Shown here in pieces: positions 50,001 through 62,769 of a stretch of 64,000 nucleotides of DNA. Position 1 is the first letter of the stretch; every line of letters starts with the position of its first letter. The notes beneath the pieces are model-generated. The model saw only the letters and a program-made list of their open reading frames with translations, made no database searches and was not told the DNA's origin. The DNA lies in assembly GCA_032207245.1 (NCBI GenBank), contig CM063500.1, positions 37,843,487 through 37,907,486 of the forward strand, given 5' to 3'. This DNA comes from Pardosa pseudoannulata. Its lineage: Eukaryota; Arthropoda; Arachnida; Araneae; Lycosidae. The position numbers and the translations under genes were made by a program.

Positions 50001-53000
50001 TATTATTCAGCAATTTGCCAACGGAATTGCACCATTTAGCAATGCAATGCTTCGACTTACTTTAAGTTTTGAGGATACCTAACATTTGTGCTTAGAAAAT
50101 AAAAGCTTTACGTCTTGGAAGCAAAATATAATTTGATATCAACTAATGCATAAACGCTAGAAATACGATAGAGAAAAAATTACTTTGATATTTATCTCCT
50201 TCGAAAGTAAAACATAAACATTTATAAAGAAATTATCTTTTTTATATAAATCTGGTTTCTTGCTGTAAGAAAAACCTTACATAGTAATAAATTTTATAGA
50301 AAGACAATACATTTAAATATAAATTTTTTAAAAAATCTGATGCCGATATTACATGACTACCTGGTATGCCATTAAAATTATGCACATTTTTTGCTGTACT
50401 TAATTAAAATTTATTTTATTTAAATGTAAAATCCACCAATAAAGTTGAAAGTTTCTATGACCATAGGTAAGGAAATATCTCAATTAATTACTGTATGCAT
50501 GAATTTAATCCATACTGATATTTATTTTGGATATATAAAACTAATTTCATCTTTAATATTATACTATATTTTAGAATTTTAAAATACAAGAAAACTTCTG
50601 TAATAACGATATTTTTAATAAACTCTATTTTATTTAAGAGTCAAGATTCAATTTTATTAAAAAATTTTCAAATGTTTGAATAATATCTGATTTTAATCCT
50701 TGTTTATTATTTGAACGAAAATCTTCTACGTTGTAAGTAAAATTTTTTTAATGATAAAAGGGAAATGCTGTTCATTTTTTAAATCTTACACTTTGTAAGC
50801 GTTTTGTTGATACAAGTTTCTTATTCAGAAGTTATTTAGCTATATTAAGCAATTTATCTTCCTTTTCCACTTAAGCGAAAACCCTTTTTCGCTATCTTCT
50901 GTGGATACCAAAAGAAAAACTTCCTCATTTTGATATTATATTCTGTAAGGTACCGATAAATCTTTCCTAAAAGCTTTTGAAATATTATTCAGCATTTTGC
51001 CTACGGAATTGTACCATTTAGTAATGTAATGCTTCGACTTACTTTAAGTTTTGAGGACACCTAACATCTGTGCTTAGAAAATAAAAACTTTCTTCTTGGA
51101 AGTAATATATAATTTGATATCAACTAATGTATAAATGCTAGAAATTCGGAAGAGACAAAATTAGTTTGATATTTATCTCTGCGAATGTAAAAACTAAACA
51201 TTTATAAAAAAGAATTATCTTTTTACATAAATCTGGTTTTTAGCTGTAAGAAAACTTTAAATAGTAATAAATTTTACACAAGGACAATTTTTAAAAAATC
51301 TAATGTCGATATTACATGACTACCTTGTATGCTTTTAAAATTATGCACACTGTTTGCTGTACTTAATTTAAATTTATTTTATTTAAATGTTAAATCCACC
51401 AATAAAGTTGAAAGTTTCTATGATCATAAGTAATAAAATATCTCCATTTGTTACTATATGCATAAATTTAAGTTCATGTAATTTAATCCATACTGATATT
51501 TATTTTGAACATATAAACAAATTTTAACTTTAATGTTATACTATATTTTAGAATTTTAAAATACAAGAATATTTGTGTAATAACGATATATTTAATAAAC
51601 TCTATTTTCTTTATCTAAATATTTTATGTTGTAAGTAAACTTCTTTTAATTATAAATGGGAAAGGCTATTCATTTTTAAAATCTTACAATTTTGTTTAAG
51701 CGTTTTGTTGATACAAGTTTCTTATTCAGAAGTTATTTAGCTATATTAATCAATTTATCTTCATTTTCCACTTAAGGGAAAACCCTTTTTCGCTATCTGC
51801 TGTGGATACCAAACGAAAAACTTCCTCATTTTGATATTATATTCTGTAAGGTACAGATAAATCTTTCCTAAAAGCTTTTGAAATATTATTCAGCAATTTG
51901 CCAACGGAATTGCACCATTTAGCAATGCAATGCTTCGACTTACTTTAAGTTTTGAGGATACCTAACATTTGTGCTTAGAAAATAAAAGCTTTACGTCTTG
52001 GAAGCAAAATATAATTTGATATCAACTAATGCATAAACGCTAGAAATACGATAGAGAAAAAATTACTTTGATATTTATCTCCTTCGAAAGTAAAACATAA
52101 ACATTTATAAAGAAATTATCTTTTTATATAAATCTGGTTTCTTGCTGTAAGAAAACCTTACATAGTAATAAATTTTATAGAAAGACAATACATTTAAATA
52201 TAAATTTTTTAAAAAATCTGATGCCGATATTACATGACTACCTGGTATGCCATTAAAATTATGCACATTTTTTGCTGTACTTAATTAAAATTTATTTTAT
52301 TTAAATGTAAAATCCACCAATAAAGTTGAAAGTTTCTATGACCATAGGTAAGGAAATATCTCAATTAATTACTGTATGCATGAATTTAATCCATACTGAT
52401 ATTTATTTTGGATATATAAACTAATTTCATCTTTAATATTATACTATATTTTAGAATTTTAAAATACAAGAAAACTTCTGTAATAACGATATTTTTAATA
52501 AACTCTATTTTATTTAAGAGTCAAGATTCAATTTATTTAAAAAAATTCTTCAAATGTTTGAATAATATCTGATTTTAATCCTTGTTTATTATTTGAACGA
52601 AAATCTTCTACGTTTGTAAGTAAAATTTTTTTAATGATAAACGGGAAATGCTGTTCATTTTTTAAATCTTACACTTTGTAAGCGTTTTGTTGATACAAGT
52701 TTCTTATTCAGAAGTTATTTAGCTATATTAAGCAATTTATCTTCCTTTTCCACTTAAGCGAAAACCCTTTTTCGCTATCTTCTGTGGATACCAAAAGAAA
52801 AACTTCCTCATTTTGATATTATATTCTGTAAGGTACCGATAAATCTTTCCTAAAAGCTTTTGAAATATTATTCAGCATTTTGCCTACGGAATTGTACCAT
52901 TTAGTAATGTAATGCTTCGACTTACTTTAAGTTTTGAGGACACCTAACATCTGTGCTTAGAAAATAAAAAACTTTCTTCTTGGAAGTAATATATAATTTG

Positions 53001-56000
53001 ATATCAACTAATGTATAAATGCTAGAAAATTCGGAAGAGACAAAATTAGTTTGATATTTATCTCTGCGAATGTAAAAACTAAACATTTATAAAAAAGAAT
53101 TATCTTTTTACATAAATCTGGTTTTTAGCTGTAAGAAAACTTTAAATAGTAATAAATTTTACACAAGGACAATTTTTAAAAAAATCTAATGTCGATATTA
53201 CATGACTACCTTGTATGCTTTAAAATTATGCACACTGTTTGCTGTACTTAATTTAAATTTATTTTATTTAAATGTTAAATCCACCAATAAAGTTGAAAGT
53301 TCCTATGATCATAAGTAAATAAAATATCTCCATTTGTTACTATATGCATGAATTTAAGTTCATGTAATTTAATCCATACTGATACTTATTCAGTATATAT
53401 AAACTAATTTTATCTTTAATGTTATAAAATATTTTAGAATTTTAAAATACAAGAACACTTGTGTTATAAGGATATATTTAATAAAACTCTATTTTCTTTA
53501 TCTAAATATTTTTATGTTGTAAGTAAACTTCTTTTAATTATAAATGGGAAAGGCTATTCATTTTTAAAATCTTACAATTTTGTTTAAGCGTTTTGTTGAT
53601 ACAAGTTTCTTATTCAGAAGTTATTTAGCTATATTAAGCAATTTATCTTCATTTTCCACTTGGGCGAAAACCCTTTTTCGCTATCTGCTGTGGATACCAA
53701 ACGAAAAACTTCCTCATTTTGATATTATATTCTGTAAGGTACAGATAAATATTTCCTAAAAGCTTTTGAAATATTATTCAGCAATTTGCCAACGGAATTG
53801 CACCATTTAGCAATGCAATGCTTCGACTTACTTTAAGTTTTGAGGATACCTAACATTTGTGCTTAGAAAATAAAAGCTTTACGTCTTGGAAGCAAAATAT
53901 AATTTGATATCAACTAATGCATAAACGTTAGAAATACGATAGAGAAAAAATTACTTTGATATTTATCTCCTTCGAAAGTAAAACATAAACATTTATAAAG
54001 AAATTATCTTTTTATATAAATCTGGTTTCTTGCTGTAAGAAAACCTTACATAGTAATAAATTTTATAGAAAGACAATACATTTAAATATAAATTTTTTTA
54101 AAAAATCTGATGTCGATATTACATGACTACCTGGTATGCCATTAAAATTATGCACATTTTTTGCTGTACTTAATTAAAATTTATTTTATTTAAATGTAAA
54201 ATCCACCAATAAAGTTGAAAGTTTCTATGACCATAGGTAAGGAAATATCTCAATTAATTACTGTATGCATGAATTTAATCCATACTGATATTTATTTTGG
54301 ATATATAAACTAATTTCATCTTTAATATTATACTATATTTTAGAATTTTAAAATACAAGAAAACTTCTGTAATAACGATATTTTTAATAAACTCTATTTT
54401 ATTTAAGAGTCAAGATTCAATTTATTTAAAAAATTCTTCAAATGTTTGAATAATATCTGAATTTTAATCCTTGTTTATTATTTGAACGAAAATCTTCTAC
54501 GTTGTAAGTAAAATTTTTTTAATGATAAAAGGGAAATGCTGTTCATTTTTTAAATCTTACACTTTGTAAGCGTTTTGTTGATACAAGTTTCTTATTCAGA
54601 AGTTATTTAGCTATATTAAGCAATTTATCTTCCTTTTCCACTTAAGCGAAAACCCTTTTTCGCTATCTTCTGTGGATACCAAAAGAAAAACTTCCTCATT
54701 TTGATATTATATTCTGTAAGGTACCGATAAATCTTTCCTAAAAGCTTTTGAAATATTATTCAGCATTTTGCCTACGGAATTGTACCATTTAGTAATGTAA
54801 TGCTTCGACTTACTTTAAGTTTTGAGGACACCTAACATCTGTGCTTAGAAAAATAAAAACTTTCTTCTTGGAAGTAATATATAATTTGATATCAACTAAT
54901 GTATAAATGCTAGAAATTCGGAAGAGACAAAATTAGTTTGATATTTATCTCTGCGAATGTAAAAACTAAACATTTATAAAAAAGAATTATCTTTTTACAT
55001 AAATCTGGTTTTTAGCTGTAAGAAAACTTTAAATAGTAATAAATTTTACACAAGGACAATTTTTAAAAAAATCTAATGTCGATATTACATGAGTATGCTT
55101 TTAAAATTATGCACATTGTTTGCTGTACTTAATTTAAATTTATTTTATTTAAATGTTAAATCCACCAATAAAGTTGAAAGTTCCTATGATCATAAGTAAT
55201 AAAATATCTCCATTTGTTACTATATGCATAAATTTAAGTTCATGTAATTTAATCCATACTGATATTTATTTTGAACATATAAACAAATTTTAACTTTAAT
55301 GTTATACTATATTTTAGAATTTTAAAATACAAGAATATTTGTGTAATAACGATATATTTAATAAACTCTATTTTCTTTATCTAAATATTTTATGTTGTAA
55401 GTAAACTTCTTTTAATTATAAATGGGAAAGGCTATTCATTTTTAAAATCTTACAATTTTGTTTAAGCGTTTTGTTGATACAAGTTTCTTATTCAGAAGTT
55501 ATTTAGCTATATTAAGCAATTTATCTTCATTTTCCACTTGGGCGAAAACCCTTTTTCGCTATCTGCTGTGGATACCAAACGAAAAAACTTCCTCATTTTG
55601 ATATTATATTCTGTAAGGTACAGATAAATCTTTCCTAAAAGCTTTTTGAAATATTATTCAGCAATTTGCCAACGGAATTGCACCATTTAGCAATGCAATG
55701 CTTCGACTTACTTTAAGTTTTGAGGATACCTAACATTTGTGCTTAGAAAATAAAAGCTTTACGTCTTGGAAGCAAAATATAATTTGATATCAACTAATGC
55801 ATAAACGCTAGAAATACGATAGAGAAAAAATTACTTTGATATTTATCTCCTTCGAAAGTAAAACATAAACATTTATAAAGAAATTATCTTTTTATATAAA
55901 TCTGGTTTCTTGCTGTAAGAAAACCTTACATAGTAATAAATTTTTATAGAAAGACAATACATTTAAATATAAATTTTTTAAAAAATCTGATGCCGATATT

Positions 56001-57600
56001 ACATGACTACCTGGTATGCCATTAAAATTATGCACATTTTTTGCTGTACTTAATTAAATTTATTTTATTTAAATGTAAAATCCACCAATAAAGTTGAAAG
56101 TTTCTATGACCATAGGTAAGGAAATATCTCAATTAATTACTGTATGCATGAATTTAATCCATACTGATATTTATTTTGGATATATAAACTAATTTCATCT
56201 TTAATATTATACTATATTTTAGAATTTTTAAAATACAAGAAAACTTCTGTAATAACGATATTTTTATAAACTCTATTTTATTTAAGAGTCAAGATTCAAT
56301 TTATTTCAAAAATTCTTCAAATGTTTGAATAATATCTGATTTTAATCCTTGTTTATTATTTGAACGAAAATCTTCTACGTTGTAAGTAAAATTTTTTTAA
56401 TGATAAAAGGGAAATGCTGTTTATTTTTAAAATCTTACACTTTTGTAAGCGTTTTGTTGATACAAGTTTCTTATTCAGAAGTTATTTAGCTATATTAAGC
56501 AATTTATCTTCCTTTTCCACTTAAGCGAAAACCCTTTTTCGCTATCTTCTGTGGATACCAAAAGAAAAACTTCCTCATTTTGATATTATATTCTGTAAGG
56601 TACCGATAAATCTTTCCTAAAAGCTTTTGAAATATTATTCAGCATTTTGCCTACGGAATTGTACCATTTAGTAATGTAATGCTTCGACTTACTTTAAGTT
56701 TTGAGGACACCTAACATCTGTGCTTAGAAAATAAAAAACTTTCTTCTTGGAAAAGTAATATATAATTTGATATCAACTAATGTATAAATGCTAGAAATTC
56801 GGAAGAGACAAAATTAGTTTGATATTTATCTCTGCGGAATGTAAAAAACTAAACATTTATAAAAAGAATTATCTTTTTACATAAATCTGGTTTTTTAGCT
56901 GTAAGAAAACTTTAAATAGTAATAAATTTTACACAAGGACAATTTTTTAAAAAATCTAATGTCGATATTACATGACTACCTTGTATGCTTTTAAAATTAT
57001 GCACACTGTTTGCTGTACTTAATTTAAATTTATTTTATTTTAAATGTTAAATCCACCAATAAAGTTTGAAAGTTCCTATGATCATAAGTAATAAAATATC
57101 TCCATTTGTTACTATATGCATAAATTTAAGTTCATGTAATTTAATCCATACTGATATTTATTTTGAACATATAAACAAATTTTAACTTTAATGTTATACT
57201 ATATTTTAGAATTTTAAAATACAAGAATATTTGTGTAATAACGATATATTTAATAAACTCTATTTTCTTTATCTAAATATTTTATGTTGTAAGTAAACTT
57301 CTTTTAATTATAAATGGGAAAGGCTATTCATTTTTAAAATCTTACAATTTTGTTTAAGCGTTTTGTTGATACAAGTTTCTTATTCAGAAGTTATTTAGCT
57401 ATATTAAGCAATTTATCTTCATTTTCCACTTGGGCGAAAACCCTTTTTCGCTATCTGCTGTGGATACCAAACGAAAAACTTCCTCATTTTGATATTAATT
57501 CTGTAAGGTACAGATAAATCTTTCCTAAAAGCTTTTTTTGAAATATTATTCAGCAATTTGCCAACGGAATTGCACCATTTAGCAATGCAATGCTTCGACT
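35027..57600. repeat. Core satellite array: 12 copies of a 1.88-kb A-B higher-order repeat
   Basis: A monomers (TACTTTAAGTTTTGAGGATA) start at 35027, 36902, 38776, 40652, 42540, 44424, 46303, 48181, 50058, 51941, 53829 and 55709, with the next at 57601. B monomers (TACTTTAAGTTTTGAGGACA) start at 36007, 37882, 39757, 41637, 43523, 45409, 47283, 49161, 51040, 52923, 54811 and 56690. The A-to-A spacing is 1874-1892 bp, mean ~1881. A and B are clearly diverged, while same-type copies are nearly identical. This is a higher-order repeat kept uniform by unequal exchange or conversion. The only frame over 60 codons (48280-48507, minus) appears in one copy through an indel and is not a gene. Confidence 0.97.
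36737..36754. other. Conserved hairpin in satellite monomers (example)
   Basis: GCGAAAACCCTTTTTCGC folds as a 7-bp stem GCGAAAA/TTTTCGC with a 4-nt loop. It is present in both A and B monomers throughout the core (another example is within 37726-37745). Edge monomers carry AAGGGAAAACCCTT instead, a different stem AAGGG/CCCTT at the same place (33977-33990). Its role is unknown. Confidence 0.7.
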
Positions 57601-59929
57601 TACTTTAAGTTTTGAGGATACCTAACATTGTGCTTAGAAAATAAAAGCTTTACGTCTTGGAAGCAAAAATATAATTTGATATCAACTAATGCATAAACGC
57701 TAGAAATACGATAGAGAAAAAATTACTTTGATATTTATCTCTTGCGAATGTAAAACATAAACATTTATAAAGAAATTATCTTTTTACATAAACTTTTTAC
57801 TGGTTTCTTGCTGTAAAAAACCCTTACATAGTAATAAATTTTACACAAAAACAATACATTTAAATATAAATTTTTTAAAAAATCTGATGCCGATATTACA
57901 TGACAACCTTGTATGCCATTAAAATTATGCACATTGTTTTGCCGTACTTAATTTAAATTTCTTTTATTTAAATGTAAAATCCACCAATAAAGTTGAAAGT
58001 TTCTATGATCATAGGTAAGGAAATATCTCACTTAAATACTGTATGCATGAATTTAAGTTCATGTAATTTAATCCATACTGATACTTATTCAGTATATATA
58101 AACTAATTTTATCTTTAATGTTATAAAATATTTTAGAATTTTATATACAAGAACACTTGTGTTATAAGGATATTTTTAATAAATTCTATTTTATTTAAGA
58201 GTCAAAATTCAATTTATTTAAAAAAAAATTTTCAAATGTTTGAATAATATCTGATTTTAATCCTTGTTCATTTTTTGAACTAAAATCTTCTACGTTGTAA
58301 GTAAACTTCTTTTAATGATAAAAGAGAAATGCTGTTTATTTTTAAAATCTTACACTTTGTTTAAGCGTTTTGTTGATAAAAGTTTTTTATTCAGAAGTTA
58401 TTTAGCTATATGAGGTAATTTATCTTCATTTTCCACTTAAGGGAAAACCCTTTTTCGCTATCTGCTCTGGATACCAAACAAAAAACTTCCTCATTTTGAT
58501 ATTATATTCTGTAAGGTACAGATAAATCTTTCCTAAAAGCTTTTGAAATATTATTCAGCAATTTGCCAACGGAATTGCACCATTTAGCAATGCAATGCTT
58601 CGACTTACTTTAAGTTTTGAGGATACCTAACATTTGTGCTTAGAAAATAAAAGCTTTACGTCTTGGAAGCAAAATATAATTTGATATCAACTAATGCATA
58701 AACGCTAGAAATACGATAGAGAAAAAATTACTTTGATATTTATCTCCTTCGAAAGTAAAACATAAACATTTATAAAGAAATTATCTTTTTATATAAATCT
58801 GGTTTCTTGCTGTAAGAAAACCTTACATAGTAATAAATTTTATAGAAAGACAATACATTTAAATATAAATTTTTTAAAAAATCTGATGCCGATATTACAT
58901 GACAACCTTGTATGCCATTAAAATTATGCACATTGTTTTGCCGTACTTAATTTAAATTTCTTTTATTTAAATGTAAAATCCACCAATAAAGTTGAAAGTT
59001 TCTATGATCATAGGTATGGAAATATCTCAATTAATTACTGTAAGCATGAATTTAACTTCATGTAATTTAATCCATACTGATATTGATTCAGGATATATAA
59101 ACTAATTTTAACTTTAATGTTATACTATATTTTAGAATTTTAAAATACAAGAACACTTGTGTAATAACGATATTTTTTAATAAACTCTATTTTATTTAAG
59201 AGTCAAAATTTAATTTATTAAAAAAAAAATCTTCAAATGTTTGAATAATACCTGATTTTAATCCTTGTTCATTATTTGAACAAAAATCTTCTACGTTGTA
59301 AGTAAATTTATTTTAATGACAAAATTGAAATGCTGTGCATTTTTAAAATCTTACATTTTGTTTAAGCATTTTGTTGATAGAAGTTTCTTATTCAGAAGTT
59401 ATTTAGCTATATGAGATAATTTATCTTCATTTTCCACTTAAGGGAAAACCCTTTTTCGCTATCTGCTGTGGATACCAAAACAAAAACTTCCTCATTTTGA
59501 TATTAAATCCTGTAAGGTACAGATAAATCTTTCCTAAAAGCTTTTGAAATATTATTCAGCACTCTGCCAACGGAATTACACCATTTAGCAATGCAATGCT
59601 CCGACTTACTTTAAGTTTTGAGGACACTTAACATCTGTGCTTAGAAAATAAAAACTTTACGTCTTGGAAGAAAAATATAATTTGATATTAACTAATGCAT
59701 AAACGCTAGAAATACGATAGCGAAAAAATTACTTTGATATTTATCTCTTTCGAATGTAAAACATAAACATTTATAAAGAAATTATCTTTTTACATAAATC
59801 TGGTTTCTGCTGTAAAAAAAAACTTACATAGTAATACATTTTACTTAAAAACAATACATTTAAATATAAATTTTTAAAAAAAACCTGATGTCGATATTAC
59901 ATGACTACCTTGTATGCCTTTAAAATTAT
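57601..59929. repeat. Right edge of the large satellite: diverged monomers
   Basis: Monomers begin at 57601, 58607 and 59607. They do not follow the A-B alternation. They carry edge-type variants (TTGCCGTACTTAATTTAAAT, ATTGATTCAGGATATATAAA) that also occur at 33470-34460. The array ends at TTTAAAATTATG (59929), directly against the SINE. Confidence 0.92.
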
Positions 59930-60231
59930 GTGAACCGCGGTAGCTCAGTAGTCAAAGGCAATGATCTTGTAACTGAGGGGTTGCGGGTTCGAAGATGGAG
60001 CCGGCCTAAGATCCGCCTTGTTCACTGAAGATGACTGGGGCATAATATGTTCGTGGTCACAATGCCCTCCAAGATCTCAATCCATACTCTGGGGGTGGAA
60101 GGCCAAGGGTATGGGTTTTCTGCTTGGTCCCTGATTCAAAATTGCGAGGACCTATTCGAGCTTAAGTCGTACTTTCACCCTTGAGGTCTCGTCAAAACGA
60201 AAGGTGCACCCCATCGCCTTAAATAGAGTAA
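59930..60231 (+). mobile_element. tRNA-derived SINE, family 2, copy 2 (array boundary)
   Basis: It shares the head GTGAACCGCGGTAGCTCAG, B-box GGGTTCGAAGATGG and body with 34464-34766, differing at scattered sites. It sits at the same position relative to the last satellite monomer as copy 1, so the SINE-satellite junction was duplicated as one block. Confidence 0.78.
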
Positions 60232-60679
60232 CGTACCCGAACACGAAATTCAAAGCTTAGGAGCAGCACTGACATTTCCCTTACGGTGTCACGATGACGG
60301 CGACGAGTTCCTCGACAGGATCGTCATCGGCAATGAGACTTTGATTTCACACTCTACCCCGGAAACTAAGCAGCAGTCAATGAATTGGAAGCATAGTGGA
60401 TCGTCGGTCAGGACCAAATTCAAACAGACGCTGTCGTACGGATAGGGTGTGCACTATGTTCTGGGACAGGAAGGCTGGTCCATTCACAAGCGGCAGAGTT
60501 CTACGACAGAGGTATACAAAAGTTGATCCCACAATACGACAAGTGTCTCAATTCTGGTGGTGTCTATGTTGAAAAATAGCTGAAACATTGCTGTACTTGT
60601 TGCCAATAAATATGTCCGTGAAAGTGTGAGTTCTTTTTTTTCTTTTAAATAGGGAAACTTAATTTCTGGATGCGCCTCG
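60232..60679 (+). mobile_element. 5'-truncated mariner element with right terminal repeat
   Basis: It contains the transposase 3' half: catalytic block DRIVIGNETL (Asn codon 60332-60334), then the C-terminus EFYDRGIQKLIPQYDKCL and YVEK stop (60577-60579). The 3' untranslated part and right inverted repeat (GAAACTTAATTTCTGGATGC) follow. The left half is absent, replaced by the SINE. The reading frame is broken. It is closely related to the element at 22098-22825. Confidence 0.9.
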
Positions 60680-60937
60680 CATATTAATTCAGATGATATA
60701 AGTCTTTTATAATTTTCAGAAAACGTGTATTAAAGTCTGAAAAATATTTCTTTTTTACATATTTCGCGAACATTCTATTTGCTTAAAGATTTTGTCACCA
60801 AAAGTCGCCAAATACTCTCGCAGTTGTCAAAAAGCAGTAACTAACCACAGATACTGGTTTTTGTGGTAAGATAGTTGATTTGATTAAAAGATTACTTCCT
60901 TTACTTATAAAAAAAATTTCATACAAATGCCCATATT
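60680..60937. other. AT-rich flank of the composite
   Basis: Unique AT-rich sequence between the mariner end and the next repeats. Nothing else was recognised. Confidence 0.5.
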
Positions 60938-61990
60938 GAAAAAATGCACATGAATCATTTTAGATAAACCTGTATTTAAAACAATTAATAATTAATAGAT
61001 CTAAAAATAATTAATTTTATATATATTATTTTTAACCTTTTTTACTTAAATACACTTCTAATGGCGTCTACATTTTGTGAAATAATAATAACTTTGACAG
61101 TCCATCGTCAAGTGAAAGAAATTATAAATATCTGTTTGATATTGGATTTAGAATAGTAATTTTTTCATCTTTTTAAACCATTTTTACTACTGTTTGCAAT
61201 AAAACTTCGCAAACATTGAAACTGTTTACTTATTAATAACTAAAAGAATTTTTGAAACGTTTAAAAAAAATTTAAATTTAATTTTGAATTTGGTCAAGTG
61301 AAAGCAAATATTTTGAGAAAGAATTAAAAAGTAATCTTATTATTAAAACGCAAAAATTCTTATTGATGTTCTCTTAATACTTTATTCAAAGCTAAATTAA
61401 AGCTTAGTTTTAAAGCATTTTTTAAAAACCTTTAAAAGAATTCTAAGATAAATATTGTCAAGTTATGAAAAAAAATGCTCATGAATTATTTTAGATAAAC
61501 CTATATTTGAAACAATTAATTATTAACAGATCTAAAAATAAGTAATTTTGTATCCTTTATTTTTAACCTCTTTTGCATAAATGTCCTTTTGATGACGTCT
61601 ACATTTTGTAAAATAATGATAACTTTGACAGTCCATTGTCAAGTTAAAGAAATTATAAATATCTGTTTAATATTGTATTTACAATAGCAATTTTTTCACC
61701 TTTTTTAATCACTTTTAACGATTCTTTGCAATTAGACTTCGCAAACATTGAAACTGTTTACTTATTAATAACTAAACGAATTCTTATAACATTTAAAAAA
61801 TTCGAAATTTAATTTTGAATCCGGTCAAGTGAAAGCAAATATTTTGAGAAAGAATTAACAAATAATCTTATTATTAAAACGCAAAATTTGTTATTGATGT
61901 TCTCTTAATACTTTATTCAAAGCTAAATTAAAGCTCAGTTTTAAAGAATTTTTCAAAAACATTTAAAAGAATTACGATAAACATTGTCAA
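60938..61990. repeat. Two ~527-bp tandem repeats
   Basis: ATTTTAGATAAACCTGTATT (60957) and ATTTTAGATAAACCTATATT (61490) start homologous stretches. Both continue through AATGGCGTCTACATTTTGT or GATGACGTCTACATTTTGT, TAACTTTGACAGTCCAT and AAAGCAAATATTTTGAGAAA. Confidence 0.9.
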
Positions 61991-62769
61991 GTTTCGCAAA
62001 TCTTTGATCATCAAATTTAAATGCATATTTTTTTGTATTAAAATAAGCAACTCACATCGTTGCTTAAGATATATTTTTTAACATAAAACGTTACTTATTT
62101 GTAACAAAATATGCTGTTATTCCAAGAGATATTTTCTTAGAAAAATTGGTACATTTCATTTTATGCTTAATTTTCTTAGGAAAATAACTGACAAATTGAA
62201 AAAGTATGCTAAGAATACCACGCATTTTTCATAGTTTGCTAAAACATAGATAAAATTTTTCCAGTGCAATTTTTCATTTTGTTTTATCATGAAATAAGAC
62301 ATATTATTTCTTTGCTTTTTAAAAACTGAATTTTCGAGAAAGTATTAATAATTTTTCTACACCATGGACATTTTACTTGCTTAAAATTTTTTATTAGAGC
62401 ATATTTGCGAAGTTGAAAAATTAATTTGTGTATTTGAGGAAATAAATTAAAAACAACGTGGTTAATACATCATCCAGGGATTTGTAGCATGTATTCTAAT
62501 AGAAGTCTAATTTAGGGACCTTTCTCAAATCTTGATAAGAAATTATAGAAACTTATACGAAATTCTATTGTATCAAATTACAGGGAGAAGAAATTAATAA
62601 TTTTTATAATTAAAATTGTAATATATTTTTTATCTTGTGTGGTGGTGAAAATGATAATAAGATTATTTTATTAAGAAATTTTATAAATAATTTCAAATAA
62701 GTCATATATTTTATACAAGTTAGAATATAATTTCATCTTAAAATTAAAAAGCAATTTATATACATTATT
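61991..62769. other. AT-rich sequence without a recognised feature
   Basis: No reading frame, terminal repeat or clear similarity within the window. Confidence 0.5.

Noticed and set aside
35027..57600. CRISPR-like or direct-repeat immunity array
   Set aside because: Units are ~900-980 bp with no short repeat-unique spacer layout, and the context is eukaryotic.
35027..57600. rDNA, histone or other gene-cluster repeat
   Set aside because: The unit has no coding frame and no conserved rRNA sequence, and is strongly AT-rich.
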